Shown here: piece by piece, positions 16,329-24,361 of the stretch | Layout of the letters: every line of letters starts with the position of its first letter | Position numbering within the stretch: position 1 is the stretch's first letter | Assembly (NCBI GenBank): GCA_002840405.1 | Contig: PHAR01000001.1 | Location: forward strand, 392,320-456,319 | Direction: 5' to 3' | Length of the DNA stretch: 64,000 nt | Origin: Deltaproteobacteria bacterium HGW-Deltaproteobacteria-8 | GTDB lineage: Bacteria; Desulfobacterota; Desulfovibrionia; Desulfovibrionales; Desulfovibrionaceae | Position numbers and translations under genes: made by a program | The notes under the pieces: model-generated | Told to the model about the DNA's origin: nothing | The model's database searches: none | The model's input: the letters and a program-made list of their open reading frames with translations, nothing else

Positions 16329-17990
16329 ATGCTCGAAAGCTCCGGATACACGAAGCTCCGCGTCAAGATGATCCTGACGACGCTTGCGTTCTCGCTCATC
16401 CCGCTGCTCATCCTGGGCTACACCATCTATCGCCAGTTCGAGATCTCGCACACCAACAAGATCCTGCAGAACCTGAACCACATCACCGAGAACAAGCGCC
16501 GCACGCTGGACCTGTTCCTGAACGAGCGCCTCTCGCAGCTCACGGCCATCGCCTACACCCACCGCCTGCAGTACTTCATGGAGCCGGAGACCTTCGAGCG
16601 CGTGTTCACCCTGCTCCAGGCCCGCTCCAAGTACTACATCGACCTCGGCATCATCGACCAGGACGGCAACCACGTGCTCTACACCGGCCCGTACCAGTCC
16701 ATCCGCACGGCCAACTACAAGGACCAGGAGTGGTTCCACCAGGTCCAGGCCAAGGGCATCTACATCAGCGACGTGTTCCTTGGCCTGCGCAACTATCCCC
16801 ACTTCATCATCGCCATCCTGCGCCGCGAGGGCAACAAGAGCTGGATCCTGCGCGCCACCATCGACTCGGACATCTTCGACTCCCTGGTGCAGAGCGACCA
16901 GTTGGGCGCCAACGGTGACGCCTTCCTGCTCAACGCCGAGAACATCCTGCAATCCAAGCCGCGCTTCGGGTCCAAGCTCCTGGGCAAGATGAACCTGGGC
17001 AATTTTTCGCGCTTCCCAGGCGTGCGCTCGGAGATGATCGAGGTGAACGGCAAGCAGTACCTCTTCGGCCTGGCCTGGCTGGAGAACAAGAACTGGCTTG
17101 TGGCCATCCGCGACGACCCCACCGAAGAGCTCATGCCGCTCAAGCATACGCGCTACCTGGTCTGGGCCATCCTGGCCGGGGGCCTTCTGCTCATTGCCGG
17201 GGGCACGGTGCTCACCAGCACCACCATCATCAGCCAGCTCATCCGCTCCGAGCGCGAGAAGGCCACCTTGAACGCCTCGCTGACCCAGTCGAGCAAGATG
17301 GCGTCGCTGGGAAAAATGGCCGCAGGCGTGGCCCACGAGGTCAACAATCCGCTGGCCATCATCAAGGAGAAGGCCGGCTGGATGCGCGACCTCTTGACTG
17401 AAGAGGACATCAAGGCCAGCCCGAACTTCAAGGAGTTCGAGGACGCCATCACCAAGATCGAGCACCATGTCAACCGGGCCAAGGACGTGACCCACCGGCT
17501 GCTGGGCTTCGCCCGGCGCATGGACCCCATCCAGGAGGACATCAACATCAACGAGGTCCTGGCCCAGACCGTCACCTTCCTGGAGAACGAAGCCAGGTAC
17601 CGGGCCATCGAGATCAACACCAGCTTCCAGAAGGACCTGCCCTTCATCGCCAGCGACTCGGCCCAGCTCCAGCAGGTCTTCCTGAACATCATCGACAACG
17701 CCATCGACGCCATCGGCAAGGATGGCAGCATCACCATCCGCACCCAGGCCGCGCACTCCCCGGACGAGATCCTCATCTCCATTTCCGACACCGGGCCAGG
17801 CATCTCCAAGGAGAAGCTGGACAAGATCTTCGACCCCTTCTTCACCACCAAGAAGGTGGGCGAGGGCACGGGCCTGGGCCTGACCATCAGCTTCAGCATC
17901 ATCCAGAAGCTCGGCGGCCGCATCACGGTGGAGAGCCGGGAAGGCCAGGGCGCGACGTTCCTCATCAACCTGCCGCTGCGCAAGGCCTAG
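16329..17990 (+). CDS. Membrane sensor histidine kinase with Cache-type periplasmic domain
   Basis: A 553-residue sensor: TM1 at ~15-34, an extracytoplasmic double-Cache-like domain (~38-272), TM2 at 276-297, then HisKA with the phospho-acceptor His336 (GVAHEVNNPLAII) and a HATPase domain with NxxxNA (NIIDNAIDAI), DTGPGIS and GTGLGLTIS. No HAMP domain is evident. The ligand is unknown, but Cache domains usually bind small organic molecules. The response regulator gene starts 30 bases downstream and a second kinase overlaps that, so the three form one operon. Confidence 0.93.
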   Translation: MLESSGYTKLRVKMILTTLAFSLIPLLILGYTIYRQFEISHTNKILQNLNHITENKRRTLDLFLNERLSQLTAIAYTHRLQYFMEPETFERVFTLLQARSKYYIDLGIIDQDGNHVLYTGPYQSIRTANYKDQEWFHQVQAKGIYISDVFLGLRNYPHFIIAILRREGNKSWILRATIDSDIFDSLVQSDQLGANGDAFLLNAENILQSKPRFGSKLLGKMNLGNFSRFPGVRSEMIEVNGKQYLFGLAWLENKNWLVAIRDDPTEELMPLKHTRYLVWAILAGGLLLIAGGTVLTSTTIISQLIRSEREKATLNASLTQSSKMASLGKMAAGVAHEVNNPLAIIKEKAGWMRDLLTEEDIKASPNFKEFEDAITKIEHHVNRAKDVTHRLLGFARRMDPIQEDININEVLAQTVTFLENEARYRAIEINTSFQKDLPFIASDSAQLQQVFLNIIDNAIDAIGKDGSITIRTQAAHSPDEILISISDTGPGISKEKLDKIFDPFFTTKKVGEGTGLGLTISFSIIQKLGGRITVESREGQGATFLINLPLRKA

Positions 17991-18020
17991 GGCCTGGACC
18001 GACCCGCAAAAGGAGCGCCA

Positions 18021-18419
18021 ATGGACATCAATATCCTGCTCGTGGATGACGAGAACGACTTCGTGGAGACCATGGTCAAGCGCTTCGGCATCCGCAAGAT
18101 GGCCATCGACAGCGCCAAGAGCGGCCAGGAGGCCCTGGCGGCCCTGGCCACAAAGGATTACGACGTCATCATCCTGGACGTGCGCATGCCCGGCATGGAC
18201 GGCCTGGAGACCCTCAAGCTGATCCGCGAACGCGCGCCCTTGACCGAGGTCATCATGCTCACCGGCCACGCCTCGCTGGAGGCTGGGATGCAGGGCATGA
18301 ACCTGGGCGCCTACGACTACGTCCTCAAACCAGCGGATTTCGACGACCTTCTGGACAAGGTGCGCAAGGCCTTTGAGAGGAAAGAGCTCAATGCCAAGGC
18401 CCGCAAGCAAGGAGCCTGA
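18021..18419 (+). CDS. Single-domain response regulator
   Basis: A 132-residue CheY-like receiver with no output domain. The acidic pocket is Asp9/Asp10, the phosphorylation site Asp53 (IILDVRMPG), the Thr in MLTGHAS and the Lys in VLKPAD complete the site. The C-terminal helix ends in a basic tail (ERKELNAKARKQGA) that the downstream kinase gene overlaps. Acting between two kinases, it probably works as a phosphate shuttle, sink or protein-binding switch. Confidence 0.93.
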   Translation: MDINILLVDDENDFVETMVKRFGIRKMAIDSAKSGQEALAALATKDYDVIILDVRMPGMDGLETLKLIRERAPLTEVIMLTGHASLEAGMQGMNLGAYDYVLKPADFDDLLDKVRKAFERKELNAKARKQGA

Positions 18420-19395
18420 GTCCGGGAGCGACCGCCAGGGCATTGGCCAGGGCAGCGACCAGGGCATGTTGGCCAGGGCCACCGGAGCCAGGCTCTGGAA
18501 GGACCATGGGCTGCTTCTGTGGGCGCACTTCCTGGTGCCGCCGGTGCTGGCCGCCCTGGTGGTGGCCGCCACCTTTGCCACGCCCGTGCTGGCCGGAATC
18601 CTGGCCGCCATCGTGCTCGGCATCGCCGCAGTGAGCGCGCGCGCCCTCATGATCCGCCTGAGCCAGACCGAGGAGGCCAGGCTGGCCCTGACCAACCAGC
18701 TCATCCAGTCCCAGAAGCTGGCGGCCATCGGCGAGCTCTCGGCCGGCATCGCGCACGAGATCAACAACCCCATCGCCATCATCGCCCAGGAGGGCGAGTG
18801 GGCGACGCACCTGATCGGCGAGGCCGAGAAGCAGTGCAGCGCAGACTTCGCCGAGGTCAAGGACTCCCTGCGGGAGGTGCGCGCCCAGGTGGACCGCTGC
18901 AAGAACATCACGCACAAGCTGCTGGACTTCGCCCGCAAGCGCGAGCCCGTGATTCAGGACGTGGACGTGAGCCGCATCATCGAGGACATGGCGCGGCTGG
19001 TGGACAAGGAGGCCGCGTACAAGAACGTGACCCTGGTGCGCAGCCTGCCCCAGGACCTGCCCAAGCTGCGCACCGACGCGCCGCTCCTGCGCCAGGTGGT
19101 CCTGAACCTCATGACCAACGCCCTGCACGCCGTGAGCGAGGGCGGCCGCATCGAGGCCTCGGCCCGGGCCGACAACGGTTTTTTGGAGATCAGCATCACG
19201 GACAACGGCTGCGGCATTGCGCCGGAGAACATCGACAAGATCTTCAACCCCTTCTTCACCACCAAGCCGCCCGGCCAGGGCACCGGCCTTGGCCTGTCCA
19301 TGTGCCACACCCTGGTCACCGGCATGAAGGGCGAGATCTGCGTGGACAGCAAGCCAGGCCAGGGCACGACCTTCATCGTGCGCCTGCCGCGTTGA
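18391..19395 (+). CDS. Second histidine kinase of the operon, with a two-helix membrane hairpin
   Basis: 334 residues from the ATG at 18391, preceded by GAGGAAAG; a TTG at 18373 is a weaker choice. Residues ~40-83 form a hydrophobic hairpin with no periplasmic domain, followed by HisKA (His122 in GIAHEINNPIAII) and HATPase (NLMTNALHAV, DNGCGIAPENIDKIFNPFF, GTGLGLSMC). The dimerisation/catalytic part resembles the kinase at 16329, suggesting an old duplication. It overlaps the end of the response regulator gene by 29 bases. Confidence 0.9.
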   Translation: MPRPASKEPESGSDRQGIGQGSDQGMLARATGARLWKDHGLLLWAHFLVPPVLAALVVAATFATPVLAGILAAIVLGIAAVSARALMIRLSQTEEARLALTNQLIQSQKLAAIGELSAGIAHEINNPIAIIAQEGEWATHLIGEAEKQCSADFAEVKDSLREVRAQVDRCKNITHKLLDFARKREPVIQDVDVSRIIEDMARLVDKEAAYKNVTLVRSLPQDLPKLRTDAPLLRQVVLNLMTNALHAVSEGGRIEASARADNGFLEISITDNGCGIAPENIDKIFNPFFTTKPPGQGTGLGLSMCHTLVTGMKGEICVDSKPGQGTTFIVRLPR

Positions 19396-19426
19396 CCCAA
19401 GCCCCGCGCCACCACAGGAACACAGA

Positions 19427-21004
19427 ATGATCCGCATCCAGACCCACGACGCACGAGCCCTTGAACTCGCCCCGGCACAGGGCCAGACCCTGGCCCAGGC
19501 CATCTTTTTGGCTGATCTGTGGGACGGGGTGCCCCTGTGCGCGGGCCTGGGCAAGTGCGGCCTGTGCCGCGTGCGCTACCTCTCCGCCCTGCCCGCCCCC
19601 GCCGCCGAGGAACTGAAACGCCTTGGGGCCGAGGCCGTGGCCCAGGGCTGGAGGCTGTCCTGCCTGCATCCGGCGGATGCCTGCCACATCGAGCTGCCCG
19701 AGCCCAAGCGCTCGGCCCGGCCGCAGGCAAAGTCTTTCGCCACAACCGCAAGCGGCCCTGCGACCTCGGCCGCATCCCTGGCAGTCGACCTGGGCACCAC
19801 GAGCATCCACTGGGCCGCGCAGAGCGCCAGGGGCGAAATCCTGTCCTCTGGCCAGGGCCTGAACCCGCAGATGGGCCTGGGCAGCGAGGTCATGTCGCGC
19901 CTGGCCTACGCGGCAAAGCCCGGCGGGCTCACGGTGCTCTCCCGGCTGGTTTTGCAGCGCCTGCAAACCCTGGTGCGCGAGGCCGAGGCAGCGCACGGCG
20001 GCACCATCACACGGCTGTGCGTGGCGGGCAACAGCGCCATGACGTACCTTTTGCTCGGCCTGCCCGTGGACGGCCTGGCTCGCGCTCCCTACCGCCTGGA
20101 CTATGCGGGCGGCGACGAACGCCAACCGGCCCCTGACCTTCCGGCCACGCTGATCCCGCCGCTGCTCGCGCCCTTTGTTGGCGCGGACCTGAGCGCCGGG
20201 CTGGCGGCACTGCGATTTTCGCCGCAAGGCCCGCCCATGTATCCTTATCTTTTGGCCGACCTGGGCACCAACGGCGAGTTCGTGCTGGCGCTCTCGGACA
20301 ACGAATACCTGCTGGCCAGCGTGCCCATGGGCCCGGCCCTGGAGGGCGTGGGCCTGCGCCACGGCCGAGTTGCCGCCCCCGGAGCCGTGCGCGCCTTTGC
20401 CCTGACCCCGGTGGGCCTGCGGCCGGAGTACATCGGGCGTTCGCCATTGCCAGATGAGGACCCAGGCATCTCGGGCGTGGGCTACCTGTCGCTCGCGGCC
20501 ACGCTCCTGCGGGCCGGGGTGCTGGACGAGTCGGGGCGCTTCGTGGTACCCGCCACGCCCCTGGGCAAACGACTGGCCAAGGGGCTTGCCACGCTTGACG
20601 GCGAACAGGCGCTGGACCTGGGCCACGGCCTGCTGCTCCCGGCCTCGGACGTGGAGGAGCTGGTGAAGGTCAAGGCGGCCTTCAACCTGGCCCTGTCGCG
20701 CCTGCTCTTCGAAGCGGGCCTTGCCCCCGGAGCACTTTCAAGCGTGCATCTGGCCGGGGCCATGGGCGAGCATGCGGACATGTCGGACCTGGCCACCCTT
20801 GGATTTTTGCCGGACACGCTCACAGGGCGCGTGCGCCGCGCGGGCAACACCTCGCTTTCCGGGGCGCGCCTGCTGTTGAACAACCCCAAGAGCTGGGATT
20901 GGGTCCTCGATCTCTCCGGCAAGTGCCGGGTGCTTGATCTTGCTTCCGAACCGGATTTCGGCTCCCTCTACGTTGAAAGGATGGTCCTGCGCCATGTCGC
21001 CTGA
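19427..21004 (+). CDS. RACo-like protein: 2Fe-2S domain fused to an ASKHA-type ATPase domain
   Basis: 525 residues. The N-terminal ferredoxin-like domain has the cluster ligands Cys38, Cys44, Cys47 and Cys79 (CAGLGKCGLC and LSCLHP). The rest is an ASKHA (actin-like) fold with two phosphate loops, AVDLGTTSIHWA and LADLGTNGEFVLA, and LAGAMGEHADM near the end. Reductive activators of corrinoid proteins use this design to reduce inactive Co(II) corrinoids with ATP hydrolysis. No corrinoid methyltransferase gene is nearby, so the partner is unknown. It overlaps the Rsm22-like gene by 11 bases. Confidence 0.85.
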   Translation: MIRIQTHDARALELAPAQGQTLAQAIFLADLWDGVPLCAGLGKCGLCRVRYLSALPAPAAEELKRLGAEAVAQGWRLSCLHPADACHIELPEPKRSARPQAKSFATTASGPATSAASLAVDLGTTSIHWAAQSARGEILSSGQGLNPQMGLGSEVMSRLAYAAKPGGLTVLSRLVLQRLQTLVREAEAAHGGTITRLCVAGNSAMTYLLLGLPVDGLARAPYRLDYAGGDERQPAPDLPATLIPPLLAPFVGADLSAGLAALRFSPQGPPMYPYLLADLGTNGEFVLALSDNEYLLASVPMGPALEGVGLRHGRVAAPGAVRAFALTPVGLRPEYIGRSPLPDEDPGISGVGYLSLAATLLRAGVLDESGRFVVPATPLGKRLAKGLATLDGEQALDLGHGLLLPASDVEELVKVKAAFNLALSRLLFEAGLAPGALSSVHLAGAMGEHADMSDLATLGFLPDTLTGRVRRAGNTSLSGARLLLNNPKSWDWVLDLSGKCRVLDLASEPDFGSLYVERMVLRHVA

Positions 21005-22760
21005 ACAAATCTTCCCACGCCCCGGCGGCGATTTCCTGGGCCAGTTGGCCGGCCTTTCCAAGCACCTGGACGCCATCATGCCCATGCGCCGCCAGCACCG
21101 ACATGAGCTGCCCGGCCAGATCCGCCAGCTTTCGCACCTGTTGACCGACGAGCGCGAAGACCTCAAGCGCGACTACCTGTCCGACCCGGCGGCGCTCTCG
21201 GCCTACATGCGCTACTTCCTGCCCTGGAACATCTATCGCCTCGGCGTGCTCTTCGCCGGGCTGGCGCTGGACCCCGGCGGCGACACCCCCGAGGCCGAGG
21301 CCACCATCATCGACCTGGGCGCAGGCCCCCTCACGGCGGCCATGGCCTTGTGGATGGCCCGGCCGCACCTGCGCCGCCGCAAGCTGCACTTCATCTGCGT
21401 GGACCGCTCGCCCAAGCCCATGCGCCTGGGCCTGGACACGCTGAAGAGCCTGGCCGCCAAGCACGGCCTGGAGCCCTGGCGCGTCACCCTGGTCAAGGGC
21501 TCCCTGGACGAGCGCCTGCGCGACAAGGCCGACCTGGTCATCATGGCCAACACCCTGAACGAGGTGCTGCACCGGGGGGAGAACGACCTCATGCAGGACG
21601 CCGAGACCCTGGCCACACACCTCGCCAACATGCTCACCCCCACAGGCCAGCTCATGGTGGTGGAGCCCGGCATCCGGCCCTCGGCGCACCTGCTCTCCGC
21701 CTTCCGGCGCGGGCTCATGCATCGCGGCCTGAAGCCACTGGCCCCCTGCCCGCACACAGAGCCCTGCCCCATGAGCGGGCGCGGCTACACGGCCTGGTGC
21801 CATTTCAATTTCGACGCCGAGGCCGCCCCGGTCTGGCTGAAGAAGATCTCCGAGGACGCCAGGCTGACCAAGGACAACGTCTCCTTGAGCTTCCTGCACT
21901 TCTCGGCCAGGGGCCGCAAGCTGGAGGCCGCGCCGGGCAAAAGCCTGGTGCGCGCCGTTTCCGGCCCCTTTGAGCTGCCCGCCAGCGGCAAGGACGGCGA
22001 GAGCCAGCACCGCCGCTACGGCCAGTATGCCTGCTCCGAACGCGGCCTGACCCTGCTCTCCCTGCCGCACAAGCACCTGGTTCCCGTGCCCGGCACCCTG
22101 CTGGAGGCCCCCTGGCCGGAGAACCCGGACAAGGACGCCAAGTCCGGAGCGCTGCTGCTGCCCTTGAACCAGGTTCCCGGCAGCGGCTCCCCTGCGCCCG
22201 TCCGGGCCGTCAGCACGCCTGCGCCCGTCATTGCGGACAAGTCCAAGCGCAAGCCCCCGCGCCTGCCCTCGGAGCGTCCGCTGGTCAGGGCGCCCAAACC
22301 CAAGCCCAAGTTCAAGGCCGCTCCCAAGGCCAGTCCGGCGGAAAGCCCCGCCAGCGGGACCGCGCCCAGGCCCCAAACCAACCCCGAAGGCAAGGCCCCA
22401 CGCCTGCCCTCAGAACAGCCGCAGGAACATGGCACCAAGGCCGCGCGCCTGCCCTCGGAGCGTCCGCAAAAGCGCGGCCCCAAGCCCAAGGCGCACTCCG
22501 AAGCCGGGAACGGGGCCAGGCCGGACCCCAAAACTCCGGGCAAGCAGGCGGTTTCGCCCGCCAGCTATGCCGAGGATCTGTACTCCGGTGACTCGGCCCA
22601 GGCCGGAGAGCGCAACCCTGAGCGCAGGGCAGCCAAGAAGAAGCCGGGCAAGCCTGCCGTCAAAAAGGTCAGCAAGCCCGAGGGCAAGAAAGGCGGCAAG
22701 TCCGCGCCCAAGACCGACTCCAGGGCGGCCCGCAAGGCCAAGAAGGCCCAGAAGAAATAG
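20994..22760 (+). CDS. Rsm22-like methyltransferase with a basic repeat tail
   Basis: 588 residues from the ATG at 20994, inside the end of the upstream gene. Residues ~85-290 form a SAM-dependent methyltransferase domain (TIIDLGAGPLTAAMAL, FICVDRSPKPMRLG, LVIMANTLNEVLH) and then the Rsm22 Cys region (CPHTEPCPMSGRGYTAWCHF), linked to small ribosomal subunit assembly. From ~400 on the protein is a disordered Pro/Lys/Arg/Ala tail with PRLPSERP repeats, unusual for the family and suited to RNA binding. The stop codon is directly followed by the lipB start. Confidence 0.82.
   Translation: MSPEQIFPRPGGDFLGQLAGLSKHLDAIMPMRRQHRHELPGQIRQLSHLLTDEREDLKRDYLSDPAALSAYMRYFLPWNIYRLGVLFAGLALDPGGDTPEAEATIIDLGAGPLTAAMALWMARPHLRRRKLHFICVDRSPKPMRLGLDTLKSLAAKHGLEPWRVTLVKGSLDERLRDKADLVIMANTLNEVLHRGENDLMQDAETLATHLANMLTPTGQLMVVEPGIRPSAHLLSAFRRGLMHRGLKPLAPCPHTEPCPMSGRGYTAWCHFNFDAEAAPVWLKKISEDARLTKDNVSLSFLHFSARGRKLEAAPGKSLVRAVSGPFELPASGKDGESQHRRYGQYACSERGLTLLSLPHKHLVPVPGTLLEAPWPENPDKDAKSGALLLPLNQVPGSGSPAPVRAVSTPAPVIADKSKRKPPRLPSERPLVRAPKPKPKFKAAPKASPAESPASGTAPRPQTNPEGKAPRLPSEQPQEHGTKAARLPSERPQKRGPKPKAHSEAGNGARPDPKTPGKQAVSPASYAEDLYSGDSAQAGERNPERRAAKKKPGKPAVKKVSKPEGKKGGKSAPKTDSRAARKAKKAQKK
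22257..22466 (+). repeat. PRLPSERP-coding repeats in the Rsm22-like tail
   Basis: Three near-identical ~24-base units (about 22257, 22398 and 22443) encode PRLPSERP, PRLPSEQP and ARLPSERP. They are embedded in Lys/Pro-rich low-complexity sequence. Confidence 0.75.
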
Positions 22761-23408
22761 ATGCGCGTCGTGGACCTGGGGCTGACGCCCCACTCCCAGG
22801 CAGAGGCGCTGCAACTGGCGGCCGTGGCCGAGGTGCAGGCCGGCGGCGAGGACATCCTGTTCCTGGTGGAGCACCCCCGGGTCATCACCCTGGGCCTCCA
22901 GGGCGGCGGCGAGAATCTGCACGTCAGCGCCGCGCAGCTCGCCAGCCAGGGCATTGAGCTGGCCCGGACCAGGCGCGGCGGCAACATCACCTGCCATTTC
23001 CCCGGCCAGCTGGTGGCCTACCCCATCTTCCGGGTGGACAAGCGCCGGGGCGGCATCCGCACCTTCTTCGCGGACATGGAGGAGGCGGTGATCCGCTGCT
23101 GCGCGCGCTTCGGCGTGGCCGTGGAACGCCGCCAGGGCTTCCCCGGCGTGTGGATCAGCTGTCAGGCGATGCACAGGAAGATCTGCTCCATGGGCATCGG
23201 GGTCAAGCGCGGGGTCACGTATCACGGCCTGGCGCTCAACGTCGGCCCGGATGTCAGCCTGTTTCAGCTCATCACCCTCTGCGGCATCGCCGGGGCCGAG
23301 GCCACCTCGCTTGCCCGCGAATCCGGGAGAGCAATAGACATGAAGGAAGTGAAGGATGTCCTCGCCGATGAATTCCGAGCCCTGTTTGCGCATCCCCCCC
23401 TGGCTTAG
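22761..23408 (+). CDS. lipB: LipB, octanoyl-(acyl carrier protein):protein N-octanoyltransferase
   Basis: Moves octanoate from acyl carrier protein to lipoyl-domain lysines, the first step of lipoate synthesis; cytoplasmic. 215 residues. Family blocks: HPRVITLGLQ, RRGGNITCHFPGQLVAYP, and IGVKRGVTYHGLALNV carrying the conserved Lys. The acyl-thioester Cys is in LITLCGI. The start follows the upstream stop without a gap, and the 3' end overlaps lipA by 53 bases. Confidence 0.95.
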   Translation: MRVVDLGLTPHSQAEALQLAAVAEVQAGGEDILFLVEHPRVITLGLQGGGENLHVSAAQLASQGIELARTRRGGNITCHFPGQLVAYPIFRVDKRRGGIRTFFADMEEAVIRCCARFGVAVERRQGFPGVWISCQAMHRKICSMGIGVKRGVTYHGLALNVGPDVSLFQLITLCGIAGAEATSLARESGRAIDMKEVKDVLADEFRALFAHPPLA

Positions 23409-24240
23409 GGTCAAGCTGCCCAGCAACAGAACCTTCGCCAGCACGCGCGGCCTGCTGGACGACCTGGCGCTGAACACCGTGTGCCAGAGCGCGCGCTGCC
23501 CCAACACCTGGGAGTGCTTCTCCAACTCCGTGGCCACCTTTCTCATCCTGGGCCGGGAGTGCACGCGCAACTGCGCCTTCTGCAACATCAATCCCGGCGC
23601 GCCGGAGCCGCTAGATGCCGACGAGCCCAGGCGCGTGGCCGAGGGAGCGGTTCGCCTCGGCCTCAAGCACGCGGTCGTGACCTCCGTCACCCGCGACGAC
23701 CTGCCCGACGGCGGGGCCGCGCACTTCGCCGAGACCATCCGCCAGATCCGCTCGCGCCTGCCCGGATGCACCATCGAGGTGCTCATCCCGGACTTCCGGG
23801 GCGACGCGGCTGCCCTTGAGACCGTGTTGGCCGCAGGGCCGGACGTGCTGAACCACAACGTGGAGACCGCCGCGCGCCTGTACCCGGACATCCGGCCCCA
23901 GGCCGACTATGCCCAGAGCCTGGAGCTGCTGCGCCGGGTGGCAAAAGATTCAAGGGGCATCCCGGCCAAGAGCGGGCTCATGGTGGGCCTGGGCGAGACC
24001 GACGAGGAACTGAGGCAGACCATCCGCGACCTGGCCGACGTCGGCTGCACCATGATCACCGTGGGCCAGTACATGCGGCCCTCGCGCAGCCACCCGCCCG
24101 TGGTGCGCTACATGCCTCCCGAGGAGTTCGACGCCCTGGCCGAATTCGGGCGCTCGCTTGGCGTAGCCAAAATGTTTTGCGCACCACTGGTGCGCAGCAG
24201 CTACCACGCGGCGGAGCTGGCACAGAAGACTGACAGCTAG
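23356..24240 (+). CDS. lipA: LipA, lipoyl synthase
   Basis: Radical SAM enzyme that inserts two sulfurs into protein-bound octanoate. 294 residues. The auxiliary cluster Cys43, Cys48, Cys54 (CQSARCPNTWEC) and the SAM cluster Cys69, Cys73, Cys76 (CTRNCAFC) are complete, and the C-terminal RSSYHA supplies the serine ligand. The ATG at 23356 has AAGGA eight bases upstream; an ATG four codons later is possible. It overlaps lipB in another frame, so the two are coupled. Clients would be the glycine cleavage system or 2-oxoacid dehydrogenases, not seen here. Confidence 0.96.
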   Translation: MSSPMNSEPCLRIPPWLRVKLPSNRTFASTRGLLDDLALNTVCQSARCPNTWECFSNSVATFLILGRECTRNCAFCNINPGAPEPLDADEPRRVAEGAVRLGLKHAVVTSVTRDDLPDGGAAHFAETIRQIRSRLPGCTIEVLIPDFRGDAAALETVLAAGPDVLNHNVETAARLYPDIRPQADYAQSLELLRRVAKDSRGIPAKSGLMVGLGETDEELRQTIRDLADVGCTMITVGQYMRPSRSHPPVVRYMPPEEFDALAEFGRSLGVAKMFCAPLVRSSYHAAELAQKTDS

Positions 24241-24361
24241 GACGAGGATTTCCTCCAGCAAACTCTGGAAAACACCCTTGTGCGGATGTAAATTCTGAAG
24301 TATCGTACAAGTGAACAGAATGACTGTCCAAGACTCTTCCCTCAACACCCCGGAGGTCCAT

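Noticed and set aside
16119-18938. Open frame on the minus strand joined to the PEP-binding gene, apparently making an 1,833-residue protein
   Set aside because: It is antisense to the kinase and receiver genes, whose protein families are certain. The composition is Val/Leu/Gly/His-rich as in GC-rich shadow frames, and a good start lies at 16118.
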